A DNA stretch of 64,000 nucleotides, from the NCBI RefSeq assembly GCF_002929535.1, contig NZ_PJJO01000058.1, forward strand, positions 124,001 through 188,000. The letters run 5' to 3'. A program made the translations under genes and the position numbers. How positions within the stretch are numbered: the first letter of the stretch is position 1; each line of letters starts with the position of its first letter. The notes below the pieces were generated by a model. The model saw only the letters and a program-made list of their open reading frames with translations, ran no database searches and was not told the origin of the DNA. Below, piece after piece: positions 20,363 through 27,542 of this stretch. This stretch comes from Cryobacterium sp. Y11 (GTDB lineage Bacteria > Actinomycetota > Actinomycetes > Actinomycetales > Microbacteriaceae).

Positions 20363-21130
20363 TCAGCGCTCGCCGCGCAGGTAGGCGAGCTGAGCCCGAA
20401 CGGATGCCTCGGCGGCGAACCGCACAGCGGCATCCGTTTGGGCGTACACCACGTCGGTAACCTGGGCGATACTCGCGTCGCGGCCAAGCGTCGAGAGCGC
20501 GGCGCGCACCTGGTCAAGGCGCTCATTCCGGTGCGCGAGGTAGGTGTCGCAGATAGCGGTGAGGTCGGGCAAAACGGGGCCGTGGGCCGGCAAGACGATG
20601 GCAGGGCCGATCGCCCGCAGCCGGTCGAGGGAGGCCAGATAGTCGGCCAGGGCGCCGTCGATGATGGACGTTCCACGGCCGAGAATGGTGTCACCGGTGA
20701 GGACCGACCCGGTCGGGCCATCGCCCGGCAGGTGCAGGCAGACCGAGTCGTCGGTGTGGCCGGGAGTCGCCACGACCCGGATGCTGGTGCCGGCGGCCAG
20801 GATCAGCTCTCCATCGACGAGCGTGGCGCCGTTCACGCAGTATGCCGGGTCGAACGCGCGAACCGGGGCGCCGGTGAGCGCGGCGAATCGCGCGCTCGCC
20901 GCCGAGTGGTCGGCGTGCCGGTGGGTCACGAGCACGAGCTCCACCCGGCCCGCGGCGGCGAGGGCGGCCAGATGGGCCTCGTCGAGGGGGCCGGGGTCGA
21001 CCAGCACGATCGTTTTCGCGTCGGGCGCCCCGATGAGGTAGCTGTTGGTGCCTTCGAGCGTCATCGGCCCGGCGTTTGGCGCGAGCAGGCTGCGGGTGAA
21101 CGGGCTCGTGCGCATGATATCGGCGGGCAT
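20363..21130 (-). CDS. MBL-fold metallohydrolase
   Basis: This roughly 255-aa metallo-beta-lactamase-fold protein has the zinc motif VTHRHADHSAAS (HxHxDH), VATPGHTDDSVCL with a further His, and GDTILGRGTSII with the bridging Asp. The N-terminus RSLLAPNAGPMTLEGTNSYLIG is typical of RNase Z-unrelated, LACTB2-like hydrolases. ATG at 21130 or 21115 could be the start. It is divergent from the Nudix gene. The substrate is unknown. Confidence 0.85.
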   Translation of the reverse strand: MPADIMRTSPFTRSLLAPNAGPMTLEGTNSYLIGAPDAKTIVLVDPGPLDEAHLAALAAAGRVELVLVTHRHADHSAASARFAALTGAPVRAFDPAYCVNGATLVDGELILAAGTSIRVVATPGHTDDSVCLHLPGDGPTGSVLTGDTILGRGTSIIDGALADYLASLDRLRAIGPAIVLPAHGPVLPDLTAICDTYLAHRNERLDQVRAALSTLGRDASIAQVTDVVYAQTDAAVRFAAEASVRAQLAYLRGER

Positions 21131-21236
21131 AGCTGGCAGCTTAGCGGCGCTGGAGTTTCTGTCGGGGGTCGGCGTTATGGTGGGGGGAGCTTGATCAACC
21201 AGCCCGAACGGGGCCCGATTGGATGAGGACAACGCG

Positions 21237-22085
21237 ATGACGCGAGACGTCGAGACCGGCCCGGTGCCCAGCGAGGACGCAGCGAGCGGAGCTGTACAGG
21301 CCGGGGCCGTGCCTCTCGGAGTGGCCGCGACGGTCGTGTTGTTGCGCGACAGTGCGGAGGGTCCCGAGGTGCTCCTGCTGGAGCGGCCGCGCCACCGCGG
21401 GTCGTTCGCTGGCGCCTGGGTGTTTCCCGGCGGCGGCGTCGACCCCGATGACCGGCTACCAACGGATGCCGCGGCGCCAGGCGGTACCGGGCTCGTCGCA
21501 TCCGCCACTGTGGTGCCCATCGGCTCGGTGCCTACCGGTTTGACACGCTGCCCGCTTGACGCGGCTGCTGCGGCCGAGGCCGTCGAGCAACGCGCGGCCC
21601 GCCGGGCTGCCGTGCGCGAGGTGCGCGAGGAGACCGGGCTTGAGGTCGATCCGACTGCGCTCCTGGCCACCGCGCTGTGGATTCCGCCGGCGAGTGCGCC
21701 AAAGCGCATGCGCACCTGGTTTTACCTCGCGGCGGCACCGACCGGGCCGATCACGCTCGCCGAAGATGAGGCCATTGACTACGCCTGGCTTCGGCCCGAG
21801 GTCGCGCTGGAGCGGCACGCATCCGCTGCGCTGACCCTCGTCGGCCCGACCTGGGTGACCCTGCACGGGCTGCAAGGTCACGGTTCGGTGGCTGAGATCG
21901 TGGAGCACTTCACCCAACGCGGGCTGGCGCACTATGCGACTAGGCTCGGCGTGACTGGGCGCGGGCCGGTACTGTTCTGGGCCGGTGACGCGGCCTACGA
22001 CGATCACGCACTCGTGGAACAGTCCGGCGGCCGGCACCGCCTTGAGATCGGCCAGCTTCCGTGGGCGTACAGCTTGAGCGATTAG
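21237..22085 (+). CDS. Nudix hydrolase with split Nudix box
   Basis: This 282-aa protein opens with a Nudix beta-sheet (AATVVLLRDSAEGPEVLLLERP...). GAWVFPGGGVDPDD is followed only about 50 residues later by AAVREVREETGLEVD, so the Nudix box contains a long insertion like that of the NUDT19 group. ATG at 21237 follows GGATGAGGA; a TTG at 21219 is less likely. The substrate may be a CoA or nucleotide diphosphate derivative, inferred from the subgroup. Confidence 0.85.
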   Translation: MTRDVETGPVPSEDAASGAVQAGAVPLGVAATVVLLRDSAEGPEVLLLERPRHRGSFAGAWVFPGGGVDPDDRLPTDAAAPGGTGLVASATVVPIGSVPTGLTRCPLDAAAAAEAVEQRAARRAAVREVREETGLEVDPTALLATALWIPPASAPKRMRTWFYLAAAPTGPITLAEDEAIDYAWLRPEVALERHASAALTLVGPTWVTLHGLQGHGSVAEIVEHFTQRGLAHYATRLGVTGRGPVLFWAGDAAYDDHALVEQSGGRHRLEIGQLPWAYSLSD

Positions 22086-22106
22086 GCCTCGAGCTGGCGC
22101 GCAAGG

Positions 22107-23072
22107 TCAGGCGGCGGGTCGAACGACGGGCAGAGAGGGGAGCAGGGACGGCACGCGGCAGCCCTGGCCGCCGACGAAGCTCAGGCAGTCGTCGAATGGG
22201 AACGAGAACGGTTCAAACGCGGAGTCGCCGAACCAATCGTTGTAGAACAGCCAGAAATTGAGGTTGCCGTAGGTCGAGCATCCGTCGCCTTCGTCACCGA
22301 CGTTTTCGATCGCGACCGCATTGGGCTGATACGGCGTGTAGTTGTACAGGTTCGCGGTGGCCTGATTTGCGATGTCGACCGGCGTCGCGCCGCATTCGGT
22401 AGTGGGGTTGAAGCCAATATCGACAGAACCTATCTGAAAAGCTCGGTCGGGCTCCTGGGTGTACTGCCGAAACTGCCAGGCCGCGTTGTAGACCTGGTTG
22501 AAGAATCCGAAGTACTGGGCATCGCAATCAGCGGTGTCCGGGCAGCCATACCCGGTGGCGCGCAGATAGCCGGATTCGCTCGGCCGAGTCAACAGCGACT
22601 GTTCCTTCTGCAGCAACACGAGCAGCACTTCTGGGCTGATGGTGCAGGCCTCCGCGATCTTCGCGATGATGCGGGCGGCCTTCTCGTTCTCGGCGCCGGA
22701 ATAGGGCAGGCAATGGCCGGCGCCCTTGGCCGGCTGGCTCATGGTGGTCTCGCGGTATTCCCATAGGCACGGCACGCCGTCGCTCGGTCGGCAGGAGCGC
22801 TGTTCGAGAAAGTCCTGAATCTCACCCTCGCTGAGGGCATCGGGGTTGAAGAAGTTGTAGTCGCTGATGATGAGGCCGGGGTCGAATGGTGCGGGCTCGA
22901 TCGGTGCTTGGTTGATCAGTGTCGAGATTGTCGCGGTGGCTGGGAGCGCGGCGACCTCTGAAGTCGCGGCCGCTGACATCGGCAGGGCAACGAGCGTCGC
23001 CGCCAGACCGGCCAGGGCCATGGCCGTCGCCAGAATACGCAGTCGACGACGGGGCAGCGCGAATGTGCTCAT
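22107..23072 (-). CDS. Secreted protein, possible lysozyme-like fold
   Basis: This 321-aa protein has a Sec signal peptide (RRRLRILATAMALAGLAATLVALPMSAAATS) and no anchor. The mature part contains LLVLLQKEQSLLTRP and YGCPDTADCDAQYFGFFNQVYNAAWQFRQY, with several paired cysteines. The KEQSLL helix recalls glucosaminidase/lytic-transglycosylase catalytic helices. Similar actinobacterial proteins are often labelled hemagglutinin without functional proof. The function is unproven. It converges with the Nudix gene. Confidence 0.65.
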   Translation of the reverse strand: MSTFALPRRRLRILATAMALAGLAATLVALPMSAAATSEVAALPATATISTLINQAPIEPAPFDPGLIISDYNFFNPDALSEGEIQDFLEQRSCRPSDGVPCLWEYRETTMSQPAKGAGHCLPYSGAENEKAARIIAKIAEACTISPEVLLVLLQKEQSLLTRPSESGYLRATGYGCPDTADCDAQYFGFFNQVYNAAWQFRQYTQEPDRAFQIGSVDIGFNPTTECGATPVDIANQATANLYNYTPYQPNAVAIENVGDEGDGCSTYGNLNFWLFYNDWFGDSAFEPFSFPFDDCLSFVGGQGCRVPSLLPSLPVVRPAA

Positions 23073-23462
23073 ACCAAAACCCTAACCGGGCGCAGGCCGG
23101 CTCGTGGCTGGTAGGGATACTGTGGGCAGAATTGCCCGAGCCCGAGGAGACCATCATGACCATCTTGGCGGTAGTGAGCGTGTCAGTCATGCGCCCAACC
23201 CTTTCTGCGGTGCTGGGCCGCGAGTGAATTCTCGGGTAACCGTCGCCGACTTTTGCTTTCGGACTAGCCACCACGAACACCCCCGAGTAGGGCCTCAAGT
23301 CACGAGGTCAGCGACAGCATCCGCTCTGCCGGGACGTAACGCCGGTAAATTTCTGGGTCACCTTGGCGCAGCCAGTTCGGCTGGTTGGAATTGCGGTGGT
23401 TCTGGTGCCCGCCGCCGGGGTGGATTTCATGTAGATCGACCCGCTCTCGATCGGGGCACCGA

Positions 23463-23477
23463 GGGACTTCCGGCCCT
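23463..23477. promoter_or_regulatory. DosR-like box upstream of the tandem Usp gene
   Basis: GGGACTTCCGGCCCT matches the mycobacterial DosR half-site pair (GGGAC-N4-5-GGCCC type). It lies about 88 bases upstream of the Usp start. The remainder of the 23073-23564 gap shows no convincing gene. Confidence 0.55.
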
Positions 23478-23564
23478 ATGCCTTGGCGTCACGCACTGGC
23501 AGGATGAGGAGTAGGCGATGGCGTATGAGCTCCTTTCGCTTCGACCCATAGAAGAGGTAGAGCA

Positions 23565-24419
23565 ATGAACCGGATGATTGTGGTTGGCATTGATGACTCC
23601 ACTGCCGGCGAGGTGGCCCTTGAGTGGGCCATGCGTCGGGCCGAAGTCGTCTCGAGCCCGGTGACCCTCATGCACACCGTGTACGAAACCTGGCTGGCCG
23701 ATGGCTACGGCTACTACGACTCCATTCTCGATGGCGAGAAAAAGCTGCTCGCCGCCGCCGGTGCCCGGGCCAGTCTGCTGGCTCCCGCCGTGCCCACTCA
23801 CACGGATCTGCGCACGGGAAGCGCCCCCCGCATTCTGAGCGAACTGTCCAAAGAAGCCAGCCTGATTGTGGTCGGTACCGCCCAGAAGAGCCGGGTCGAG
23901 GGTGAGTTGTTCGGCAGCGTCAGCCTGCAAATCGCCGCACTGTCGCACTGCCCGGTGGCCGTGATTCCCGATCTGCCGGCAACCGAGCGCTCCGGCGTCT
24001 ACGTCGGTGTTGACGGTTCCGCTGATTCCGTCGCGGCAGTGGCATTCGCCGCGGCCGAGGCCGATCGCACCGGCCAGGACCTGTTCGCGCTCTATGCGGT
24101 GCACCTGCCGAATCGCCGCGTACTGCGCCGCATTCCCGCCGATGCCGTGACCGAACGCATGGAGGAGGAACGCATTGTGCTCGCCGAATCGGTGGCCGGT
24201 CTCGGCAAGCGCTACCCCGACCTCAGGGTGCACCAGGTGCTCGAGACCGACGAATCTCCGGCCAGGGCACTCGTCGCCGCAGCCAGGCACGCCCAGCTAC
24301 TCGTGGTCGGTAGCCGCGGCCGTGGTTCCCTGCAGCGCCTGCTGATGGGATCGGTCAGCCACGAGGTGCTGCTGCACCTCACCTCCCCGACGATTGTGAC
24401 GAGAACCACGCACACGTAG
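23565..24419 (+). CDS. Universal stress protein, tandem UspA domains
   Basis: This 284-aa protein has two UspA domains, as in the DosR-regulon Usps of mycobacteria. Domain 1 begins MIVVGIDDSTAGEVALEWA and ends VVGTAQKSRVEGELFGSVSLQIAALSHCPVAVIP. Domain 2 begins VYVGVDGSADS and has the full ATP-binding motif VVGSRGRGSLQRLLMGSVSHEVLLHL. It is followed 54 bases later by a DevS-like kinase and preceded by a DosR-like box, so induction by low oxygen or NO is likely. Confidence 0.9.
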   Translation: MNRMIVVGIDDSTAGEVALEWAMRRAEVVSSPVTLMHTVYETWLADGYGYYDSILDGEKKLLAAAGARASLLAPAVPTHTDLRTGSAPRILSELSKEASLIVVGTAQKSRVEGELFGSVSLQIAALSHCPVAVIPDLPATERSGVYVGVDGSADSVAAVAFAAAEADRTGQDLFALYAVHLPNRRVLRRIPADAVTERMEEERIVLAESVAGLGKRYPDLRVHQVLETDESPARALVAAARHAQLLVVGSRGRGSLQRLLMGSVSHEVLLHLTSPTIVTRTTHT

Positions 24420-24473
24420 GTTCAACACGCCGCAGGAGTGCGTTGGTCAGAGCGTGAGAAGGTGGGGACAACG

Positions 24474-26252
24474 ATGGATCAGACCGCTGCGGAGCTTGCC
24501 CTCACCCAGGAGCGGATGCGCGGCCTGCTCGACGCCGTCGTGTCGGTCGCCGAAGACCTCAGTCTCGAATCGGTACTCGAACGCGTCGTGACCGCGGCCT
24601 GCCAGCTGGTTCAGGCGCGCTACGGCGCCCTCGGTGTGATCGGAACCGAACAGGCGCTCAGTCACTTCGTCACCGTCGGGTTCGATGAGGAAACCATCCA
24701 TCAGATCGGCGCCTTTCCGACCGGCCACGGCGTGCTCGGTCTGCTCATTCGCAAACCACACCCCATTCGTCTGCACGACCTGCACGACCACCCAGACTCC
24801 TTCGGGTTTCCGGCCCATCACCCGCCGATGAAGTCGTTCCTTGGCGTTCCGGTTCGGGTGCGGGACACTGTCTTTGGCAACCTCTATCTCACCGAGAAGG
24901 AGGGCGGCGGCGACTTCACCGATGAAGACCAGGAACTGGCCGTCGCGCTCGCCGCAGCCGCCGGTGTCACGATCGAGAACGCCAGACTGTACGACGAGGC
25001 GCGCCGCCGGGGAAACTGGTTGGAAGCTGTCGCCGCGATGGGCCGTGACCTGCTGCGGCCGGGCGATGGCGACAGCGACGGTGACGGCGATAGTGAGAAC
25101 GGTCTCGATCTGGTGGCGGCGCGCGTTCTCGCTGCCTCCGGTGCCCAACTGGCCGTGATCGGGTTTCCCACCGACGACAGCCTGTACTGCGCGGCCGCCG
25201 CCGAAGTGGAGCTGTCCACCTCGGTCGCCGCCCATCTGGTCGGTAGCACGGTACTGCTGCGCCCCGGTGCGCTCGACGAACTACGCAACACCGGAGCGTC
25301 CATCGCACTCGACAACCCGCCGATTCTGCAAACGGATGCCGCACCCGGCTCCGCGACCCCGTGGTCGCTCCTGGGTCCAACACTGGTCGCCGCCCTCGGG
25401 CCGGCCGGCGACGGGCAGGGAGTGATTCTGCTGTCGCGGGCGCCGGCATCCGCTGGTTTCAGCCTGACCGACGTGGAGATGAGCGCCGTGTTCGGCACCC
25501 ACGTGTCGCTCGCGCTTGAGCTCGCAACGGTGCACCGCATGCGCGAGGAGCAGGCCGTGCTCGGCGACCGTGACCGGATCGCGCGCGACCTGCACGACCT
25601 CGTCATTCAGCGACTGTTCGCCGCGGGCCTCAGCGTGCAGAGCCTGCGCCGGTTCACCAGCGATCCCGTGGCGCTCGACCGCATCAACGCCGTCACCACC
25701 GAGCTCGACGAGACCATTCGCGAACTGCGCGACACGATATATTCCCTGCGCGGAATGTCTCAGGACACCAGAACGCTCAGCAGTCAAATTCTCGCCGTGA
25801 TTAAAGAGGGGGCGCAGTCCCTGCCGTTCGCCCCGCGCATCCGTTTGTCCGGGCCGATCGATGGGCCACTCGCCGACGATCTCACCAGCAGCCTGCTCGC
25901 CGTTATCTCGGAGGGCCTGAGTAATGCCGCCCGTCACGCGCAGGCGACCAGCATTGATATTTCCGTTGATGCCGAGCCAGAGCGGATCAAGCTCGTCATT
26001 GCCGACAACGGTTGCGGCTTCAGCGAGCCGGTGCGTCGAAGCGGCCTCGACAATCTCAAGGAGCGTGCGACGCTACTCGGCGGCAAGTTTTCGGTGCGCA
26101 GTACCATCGGTGAGGGAACTCGGCTGCGCTGGTCTGTGCCGGTGCCGGAGGTTACTGTCGGTGTTCGTCTCCACGTTTCGCAACGAAAACGGCTGCCTGA
26201 GTTCGGCGCTGAAAGTCCAGCTTCGCCAGCATCGACGACACGTAGTTCTTAA
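24474..26252 (+). CDS. devS: DevS/DosS-like GAF-domain histidine kinase, probable heme gas sensor
   Basis: This 592-aa cytoplasmic kinase has two GAF domains, a HisKA_3 dimerisation domain and a HATPase domain. GAF-A contains GFPAHHPPMKSFLGVPVRV; the His before PPM (residue 116) occupies the position of the proximal heme His of DevS and DosT. The phosphoacceptor is His374 in ARDLHDLVIQRLFA, and the ATP site has ISEGLSNAARHA and ADNGCGF. ATG at 24474 is preferred over 24438 (12 residues earlier). The last 30 residues lie antisense to devR and are not family-like. It should sense O2, NO or CO and phosphorylate the facing regulator. Confidence 0.88.
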   Translation: MDQTAAELALTQERMRGLLDAVVSVAEDLSLESVLERVVTAACQLVQARYGALGVIGTEQALSHFVTVGFDEETIHQIGAFPTGHGVLGLLIRKPHPIRLHDLHDHPDSFGFPAHHPPMKSFLGVPVRVRDTVFGNLYLTEKEGGGDFTDEDQELAVALAAAAGVTIENARLYDEARRRGNWLEAVAAMGRDLLRPGDGDSDGDGDSENGLDLVAARVLAASGAQLAVIGFPTDDSLYCAAAAEVELSTSVAAHLVGSTVLLRPGALDELRNTGASIALDNPPILQTDAAPGSATPWSLLGPTLVAALGPAGDGQGVILLSRAPASAGFSLTDVEMSAVFGTHVSLALELATVHRMREEQAVLGDRDRIARDLHDLVIQRLFAAGLSVQSLRRFTSDPVALDRINAVTTELDETIRELRDTIYSLRGMSQDTRTLSSQILAVIKEGAQSLPFAPRIRLSGPIDGPLADDLTSSLLAVISEGLSNAARHAQATSIDISVDAEPERIKLVIADNGCGFSEPVRRSGLDNLKERATLLGGKFSVRSTIGEGTRLRWSVPVPEVTVGVRLHVSQRKRLPEFGAESPASPASTTRSS

Positions 26253-26802
26253 CGGTCTTCTCGGCCAGGAACATGGTCTGGCCGATATCGCGATTGGTCA
26301 GGCCCTCGCCAATGAGGTCGAGCACCTTGCGTTCCTGCGCGGTGAGGGTGGCGAGCCTGGCGTCTTGCGGGTCGGCCAGGCCGGCGATAATGTCGGCTTT
26401 GAGCATCGGGTCAAACAGGGATTCACCCGCCGCCGCCCGCCGAATCTTGCCGAGCAGATCGGTGCTGCGAATCTCCTTGAGCACGTACCCGGCCGCTCCG
26501 GCGAGAACCGCGCCGCGCAGGGCCTGCTCGTCGTCGTAACTGGTGAGGATGAGGCACTGCTGGGTCGGGTTGACCGAGCGCACGTCCCGGCACACCTCGA
26601 TGCCGGTGCCGTCCGGTAGCCGAGCGTCGAGAATGGCCACATCGGGACGCAACTCGAGAATAAGCGGGGTGGCTTCGGCGGCCAGTCCGCTGTCGGCGAC
26701 GACCTCAAACCCCTCGCCCTCGAGCAGCTCTCGAAGTCCGCGCCGCACCAGCTCGTGATCGTCGAGAATGAAAACTCGTACCGGAGCAGCGTTGCTGTTC
26801 AT
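26152..26802 (-). CDS. devR: DevR/DosR-like LuxR-family response regulator
   Basis: This 216-aa regulator has a receiver domain with DD at residues 14-15, phosphoacceptor Asp59 (VAILDARLPDG) and Lys in VLKE, then a LuxR helix-turn-helix with MFLAEKTVKNYVSSMLAKL followed by RRTQAAVF, very like mycobacterial DevR. It faces the kinase gene tail to tail and overlaps it by 101 bases. A DosR-like box lies 59-74 bases upstream of its start, suggesting autoregulation. Confidence 0.92.
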   Translation of the reverse strand: MNSNAAPVRVFILDDHELVRRGLRELLEGEGFEVVADSGLAAEATPLILELRPDVAILDARLPDGTGIEVCRDVRSVNPTQQCLILTSYDDEQALRGAVLAGAAGYVLKEIRSTDLLGKIRRAAAGESLFDPMLKADIIAGLADPQDARLATLTAQERKVLDLIGEGLTNRDIGQTMFLAEKTVKNYVSSMLAKLDFQRRTQAAVFVAKRGDEHRQ

Positions 26803-26860
26803 GGGGGTCCTTCCCGAATTGCTGTCTCCTCAGTGTCGCGTGGGGCACCACCCGGGGACT

Positions 26861-26876
26861 AGGGCCAAAGGTCCGG
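26861..26876. promoter_or_regulatory. DosR-like box upstream of devR
   Basis: On the minus strand the sequence reads CCGGACCTTTGGCCCT, a close match to the DosR motif GGGACCTTTGGCCC. It lies between the devR start and the csoR stop, in the right place for positive autoregulation of devR. Confidence 0.7.
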
Positions 26877-26880
26877 ACTT

Positions 26881-27192
26881 TTAGGAGCGCACCAGGCGTG
26901 CGATGGCAGCGGATGCCTCCTTGAGCTTGGCCTCGGCTTCGGGGCCGCCGGCCACAGCCGCGTGTAACACACAATGGTTCAGGTGATCGTCGAGCAGTCC
27001 GAGCGCGACCGATTCGAGCGCGCTGGTCATGGCCGAGATCTGGGTGAGAATGTCGATGCAGTACTTGTCGTCTGTGACCATCCCCTGCAGGCCGCGGGCT
27101 TGGCCCTCGATGCGGCGCAGGCGCTTGAGATACGCGTCTTTGTTCGAGATGTAGCCGTGCGGGCCATCGTGGGCCGGCTCTGACTCGTTCAT
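26881..27192 (-). CDS. csoR: Copper-sensing repressor CsoR
   Basis: This 103-aa all-helical repressor has the Cu(I) ligand set Cys45 (KYCIDIL), His70 and Cys74 (DDHLNHCV), with the classical spacing C-x24-H-x3-C. The helical motif RLRRIEGQARGLQGMV is the family signature. It is divergent from copZ-copA, and palindromic operators lie between them. Copper binding should release it from DNA. Confidence 0.95.
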   Translation of the reverse strand: MNESEPAHDGPHGYISNKDAYLKRLRRIEGQARGLQGMVTDDKYCIDILTQISAMTSALESVALGLLDDHLNHCVLHAAVAGGPEAEAKLKEASAAIARLVRS

Positions 27193-27227
27193 GCACTGTC
27201 CTTTGTATTGTCGTCAATGTACCACTG

Positions 27228-27271
27228 TACCCCCTCGGGGTATATAGTGAGAAAGGTACCCCCAAGGGGTA
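27228..27271. promoter_or_regulatory. Two CsoR operators in the csoR/copZ divergent promoter
   Basis: TACCCCCTCGGGGTA at 27228-27242 and TACCCCCAAGGGGTA at 27257-27271 are GC palindromes of the CsoR type (TACCC-N-GGGTA), centred 29 bases apart, nearly three helical turns. A weaker CCCC-TGAT-GGGG word lies at 27286-27297. The arrangement allows co-repression of both directions. Confidence 0.85.
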
Positions 27272-27320
27272 TGCTCGAATGACAGCCCCTGATGGGGTAG
27301 AAGACAGTGAGGATTTCACC

Positions 27321-27542
27321 ATGAGCACAACCACCTACGGCGTTGACGGCATGACCTGCGCACACTGCGTCGCGAGCGTGACCGAAGAGATCGGGCTCAT
27401 CCCCGGCGCTGAAAACGTCTCAGTTGACCTCGTCAACGGCGGTACCTCGCGGGTCACCGTCACGAGCGCAGTTGCGCTCGACCGTTCACTCGTTGCCGCC
27501 GCCGTCGAAGAGGCGGGCTACCAGCTGGTCGCCGCGGCCTGA
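27321..27542 (+). CDS. copZ: Copper chaperone CopZ (HMA domain)
   Basis: This 73-aa heavy-metal-associated domain has the Cu(I) site GMTCAHC at residues 10-16 and the usual beta-alpha-beta-beta-alpha-beta pattern. ATG at 27321 follows GTGAGGATTTC; an earlier in-frame start at 27279 would overlap the operator region. The stop overlaps the copA start by one base. It should deliver Cu(I) to CopA. Confidence 0.93.
   Translation: MSTTTYGVDGMTCAHCVASVTEEIGLIPGAENVSVDLVNGGTSRVTVTSAVALDRSLVAAAVEEAGYQLVAAA

Noticed and set aside
23104..23514. 136-codon plus-strand frame upstream of the tandem Usp gene
   Set aside because: Composition is not protein-like, there is no ribosome site, and it covers the DosR-like box and promoter region.
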